From Ooceraea biroi (Eukaryota > Arthropoda > Insecta > Hymenoptera > Formicidae): DNA of 64,000 bases. Below the pieces are notes generated by a model that was not told the DNA's origin, made no database searches, and was given only the letters and a program-made list of their open reading frames with translations. The stretch spans positions 2,418,001 through 2,482,000 of the forward strand of contig NC_039506.1 of NCBI RefSeq assembly GCF_003672135.1, given 5' to 3'. Shown here piece by piece: positions 60,773 through 64,000 of the stretch. The position numbers were made by a program, and so were the translations under genes. Every line of letters begins with the position of its first letter. Positions within the stretch are counted from its first letter, which is position 1.

Positions 60773-63753
60773 CAGCGATTCGAGTTTGCGTTCGGTGATT
60801 ACTTTCGCCGATCATTTTGGCAGGCGTTAACTTGCAAACTTCTGATGATCCCAACGGCCAATTACCATCGCATCGACTTGTCGTGCATCCGACAGCACAT
60901 ACACGTGTAAAACGTTCATTTCTTCTCGAACTGCGATTTTTTACGCACTCTCGCGAGAGTTTATTTATACATACACGTATACTTTTCTTTATACATAATA
61001 TATAAATAGATGATATACAATATATATTATATATATATACATATTCTATATAGATTGGATGTAGTACAACGTCTTTTTATATTCTTTTCCGTTCGCATCG
61101 TGAATCGTACACGTCGAACGCGCGTCACGAGAAAGTCTCATTTCGACAAAATCGGTTGTGGATACGTTCATATATCTTGTTTTGGGAATATTTACGTAAA
61201 GTACGCTGGAAAGCGCTTTCACGCGCGTCTCTCGGGAATGTTTGCGATAACCCGCGGATCATTGCCTCGTGTCTCGATACAGCACTGGCGCGACAAACCG
61301 AAGCTAAAAGTGAACGTTACAGTGGTATAATTAAGATTGTGCTATTTTCCTTATCAATAAGTGTCGGACGCGTCCGCGTCCGTCGTGGCACTCGCTCGTT
61401 TCCTTACTCGCGTTTGCCACTCGTTCACTCATTGTTTCTCCGATTGAAAATCGAGTAAAAATCACATCGAGATATGCATTTATTCCTCGGAAAACTCGTC
61501 TATTTCGACATTGTTACTTGTTTATGTATAGCACTATACGTATCGTAATTGAGTTGCGTACACATACACAGAGACAGATACACAGGCGCATACATACACA
61601 GACATACACACGCGATGATATATACATAATATATATACATATATCTGCGTTTGAACATTTTTTTAATTTTCAAAGTTTATTTATTTCTAAAAAAGTTATG
61701 GATGCTAAATGAAATAAAGCTAAAGGCCATTAAACGCACTAGTGGATTTCATTGTCGACCTTAATGCGTTTGTGTGTGAGTGTTTGTCTTCGCTTTTCCA
61801 TGAATTTCTTGAAAAAAAAATAATGACACATGATATGGAAAATTTTTATAATAAACATTTTCAAAAGCTGTGGTGAAAAGCGTCTAGAATCATGTGAATA
61901 TACCAGAAACAAATCAAAATACTTAAGCTTTATGCTGATGCGGACAGACTTGATAAGCTTAATGGCAAGCTTGCGTCATCGTATGCATAATGTGCACATG
62001 CATTCTTTCTTCATATTTCTCGTTTCATGATGTTTCATTGAAAAGACGATCTCTGACAGGTTCGTTTCTGTCGCAGCTTCCCACGAATGAGCACCGCGAC
62101 TTGTTTCTGCATCGATTGTAGTATACGCGTATCGTCTAAAAATGTGTGGACGCGTATGATATCATCACGTAATATGACGTCATCCTTGGTACCGCGCTCA
62201 AAGCGCAGTCCTCCAGTCAATCGCTGACGGCCGGTGTGCTACAACGTCTTCCTCAGGTTCGTACAATCATGCGTGCTGCGCGTCATTCACGATAATAATA
62301 AATATGCAGTTTCGACATATCTTGTTTATTAGACTGCAATTAGCAACATTTATCTTGTTTGAATCTCGCTTGACTTTAAAGATTGAATTATTATTTACAT
62401 ACTCAATGTAGTTGAGAAGTCATGATAATTAGTCGATTATATTGCTGCCGCAGAGGAATATATTTTATACATTCTTCAACAGTATTCCGCAACTGTAATA
62501 TTAATTTGCTATTAATTTTAATTTTAAATGGCGCTTTTTTTATGTCGTTGAAGAAATCGAGGAAATATCTTACTGTCCGCTTTTAAAAATTTCTTTCCAC
62601 GAGTTTTGAGTGGGAGGATTAAGTCTTGTGTGATTAAAATGACGCAATTGATGATTAGATAATCATTTAATATTAGCCTCCCTGTTCAATCTAATAAAAC
62701 AGAATTCGAATTCGAGTCTGATTCATAAAAACATATATTGATTGTGGACAATGTGAGTAAGCCGGAGAGAATGGATCGATAAATTGTGTACAAAAATGCG
62801 ATGGAAGAATACTATTGGTGCAATAAAATATAATCTACGGCGGCCTCGCTGAAGATAATTTCTGTAATCTTTGCATGAGCGAATCACATTGAACGAGGAT
62901 TTATCTAGTGGCAGATGCGACTCCGCATCTAATCCAAATCGCTCTCGATAAATTTTTAACTCGCATCTTACGTGAGTGTTCTGAAAATTTAAAAATAGCT
63001 CGTGACGACAATCAGCGCGCGTTCGCTCCCGTTCAGCTTCTGGTTTAGTTTCAGTTCCGCGTTTCCCACCAGATGCCAAATTGTTCTATCACCATCTGTC
63101 TAACGTAAAAGCTGAGTCTTTTAATTTCATATTTACTCGCACAATATGCAAGTTATACAATTTTATCTGCGAAACGTTTCCTTCATTATTTTCTTGTGCT
63201 TCCTCCGTGTTGTTGTACTCATGGCTTCTTCACTGAGAGAAAGTGAATTCGAAGGTCTGAACGCACTATCGATCGTTGCCGAACTTAAAGGGTATACTAC
63301 GCAGTCGGGAACCATGGGAGAATACGTCATAATCAGATGCTGTACATTTCGAAATAAAGTGTCGACTTAATCGACTAACCGGTCGTATCAGATTTCTTCT
63401 AGAAAATGTTATCTGTTTATCTTTGATAAATCCTGACACGTTTTGCGTACGTGTCTGCGATTACCTGTGCGATTAAAAAGATCCGTATTTTTCGGGATTA
63501 ATGTGCAGAAATCTAAAAATGCAGAATTTTTGGAAGAAGTCGCGGCGTCACTGCCTATTTTCGTTGGAAATGAGGATTTTCGAGAGCGAGTATTTTCACT
63601 TGATGTAGGTCGCACCTCGAGATCTTGACCTTGTCCCACTTGCCACACACTTGCACGCATAAACGTTTGCACTAGTGCGTGCACTCAATGAAATTATGGT
63701 GAATTACGATTTACGATAAGCGTGTAACGAGGGATTCACCTCTTAGATTTCAG
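60773..63753 (+). other. intergenic sequence or 5' region of the second MARVEL gene; no gene supported
   Basis: AT-rich with CA/TA-rich runs (61,555-61,650). No conserved exon is seen on either strand. An acceptor (tagatttcag) ends at 63753, so the coding exon at 63778 is not the first exon and one or more 5' UTR exons probably lie in this stretch. Confidence 0.4.
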
Positions 63754-63777
63754 GGCGGATATTAGACGGCAGCAACG

Positions 63778-63891
63778 ATGTCCCACTCGGTAACGATTAG
63801 AACGCAGACAGTGACGTCCGGATCGTCGGCAATAATCGTTAACACCAGCTACCTGAAAACTTGGAGCGGTGTATTGAAGCTCTTGCAATTG
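63778..63891 (+). CDS. first coding exon of a second MARVEL-domain gene (partial, runs off the window)
   Basis: ATG at 63778 opens 38 codons ending YLKTWSGVLKLLQL at a phase-0 donor, ttg|gtacga (63892). The end parallels the first MARVEL gene's exon, YFKTIPGIIKLVQL|gtaagt, in sequence, phase and position just before transmembrane helix 1. An acceptor at 63753 places 24 bases of 5' UTR in the same exon. The remaining exons lie beyond the window. The protein should be a tandem paralogue with the same four-helix topology. Confidence 0.75.
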
Positions 63892-64000
63892 GTACGAGTC
63901 GTTATTGCACACTGCACTTGTTAATCTGTCACATTTCTTATCAATGTTTCAGTTCAGATAGCTGTTACCGTGTCCAGATACGTGAAATGCACGTTTTGAT

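Overview
This is an insect nuclear genome window, most likely from a hymenopteran such as an ant. The genes are metazoan, with GT-AG introns, long AT-rich introns that remain rich in CpG, microsatellites and short DNA-transposon remnants. The species assignment is inference. I could not run any database search. Gene identities rest on recognised protein families, and exon borders were built by hand from splice sites, codon phase and similarity to family members.

Left part (about 1-17,100, plus strand): one long calmodulin-like gene with at least eight coding exons. Three short 5' exons encode a basic, low-complexity N-terminal extension. They are followed by four canonical EF hands. Its large introns hold candidate alternative first exons and a candidate 9-nt microexon. 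From 17,110 to 27,590 no gene can be supported; this stretch holds AT-rich sequence and small inverted-repeat elements.

Centre (27,600-39,000): a compact housekeeping cluster. ERP44 (minus, 6 exons, ER thiol chaperone) is divergent from PIF1 (plus, intronless DNA helicase). PIF1 is convergent with TRAPPC9 (minus, 12 exons, TRAPPII vesicle tethering); their stop codons lie 277 bp apart. All three models are in phase from end to end.

Right part (40,800-64,000, plus strand): a four-exon, four-helix MARVEL (CMTM-like) gene whose first coding intron spans 17.4 kb. On the same strand inside that intron lies an intronless gene for axonemal dynein intermediate chain 3 (DNAI3/WDR63). Its 987-codon frame is broken by a single TGA. 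At the right edge, the first coding exon of a second MARVEL-type gene begins, suggesting a tandem pair. Between the two MARVEL genes sits a 420-bp palindromic transposon with perfect 117-bp terminal inverted repeats.

No tRNA, rRNA, CRISPR array or bacterial-type system was seen. The observations most worth checking are the single in-frame TGA in the nested intronless DNAI3 gene and the N-terminally extended calmodulin with several possible alternative starts.
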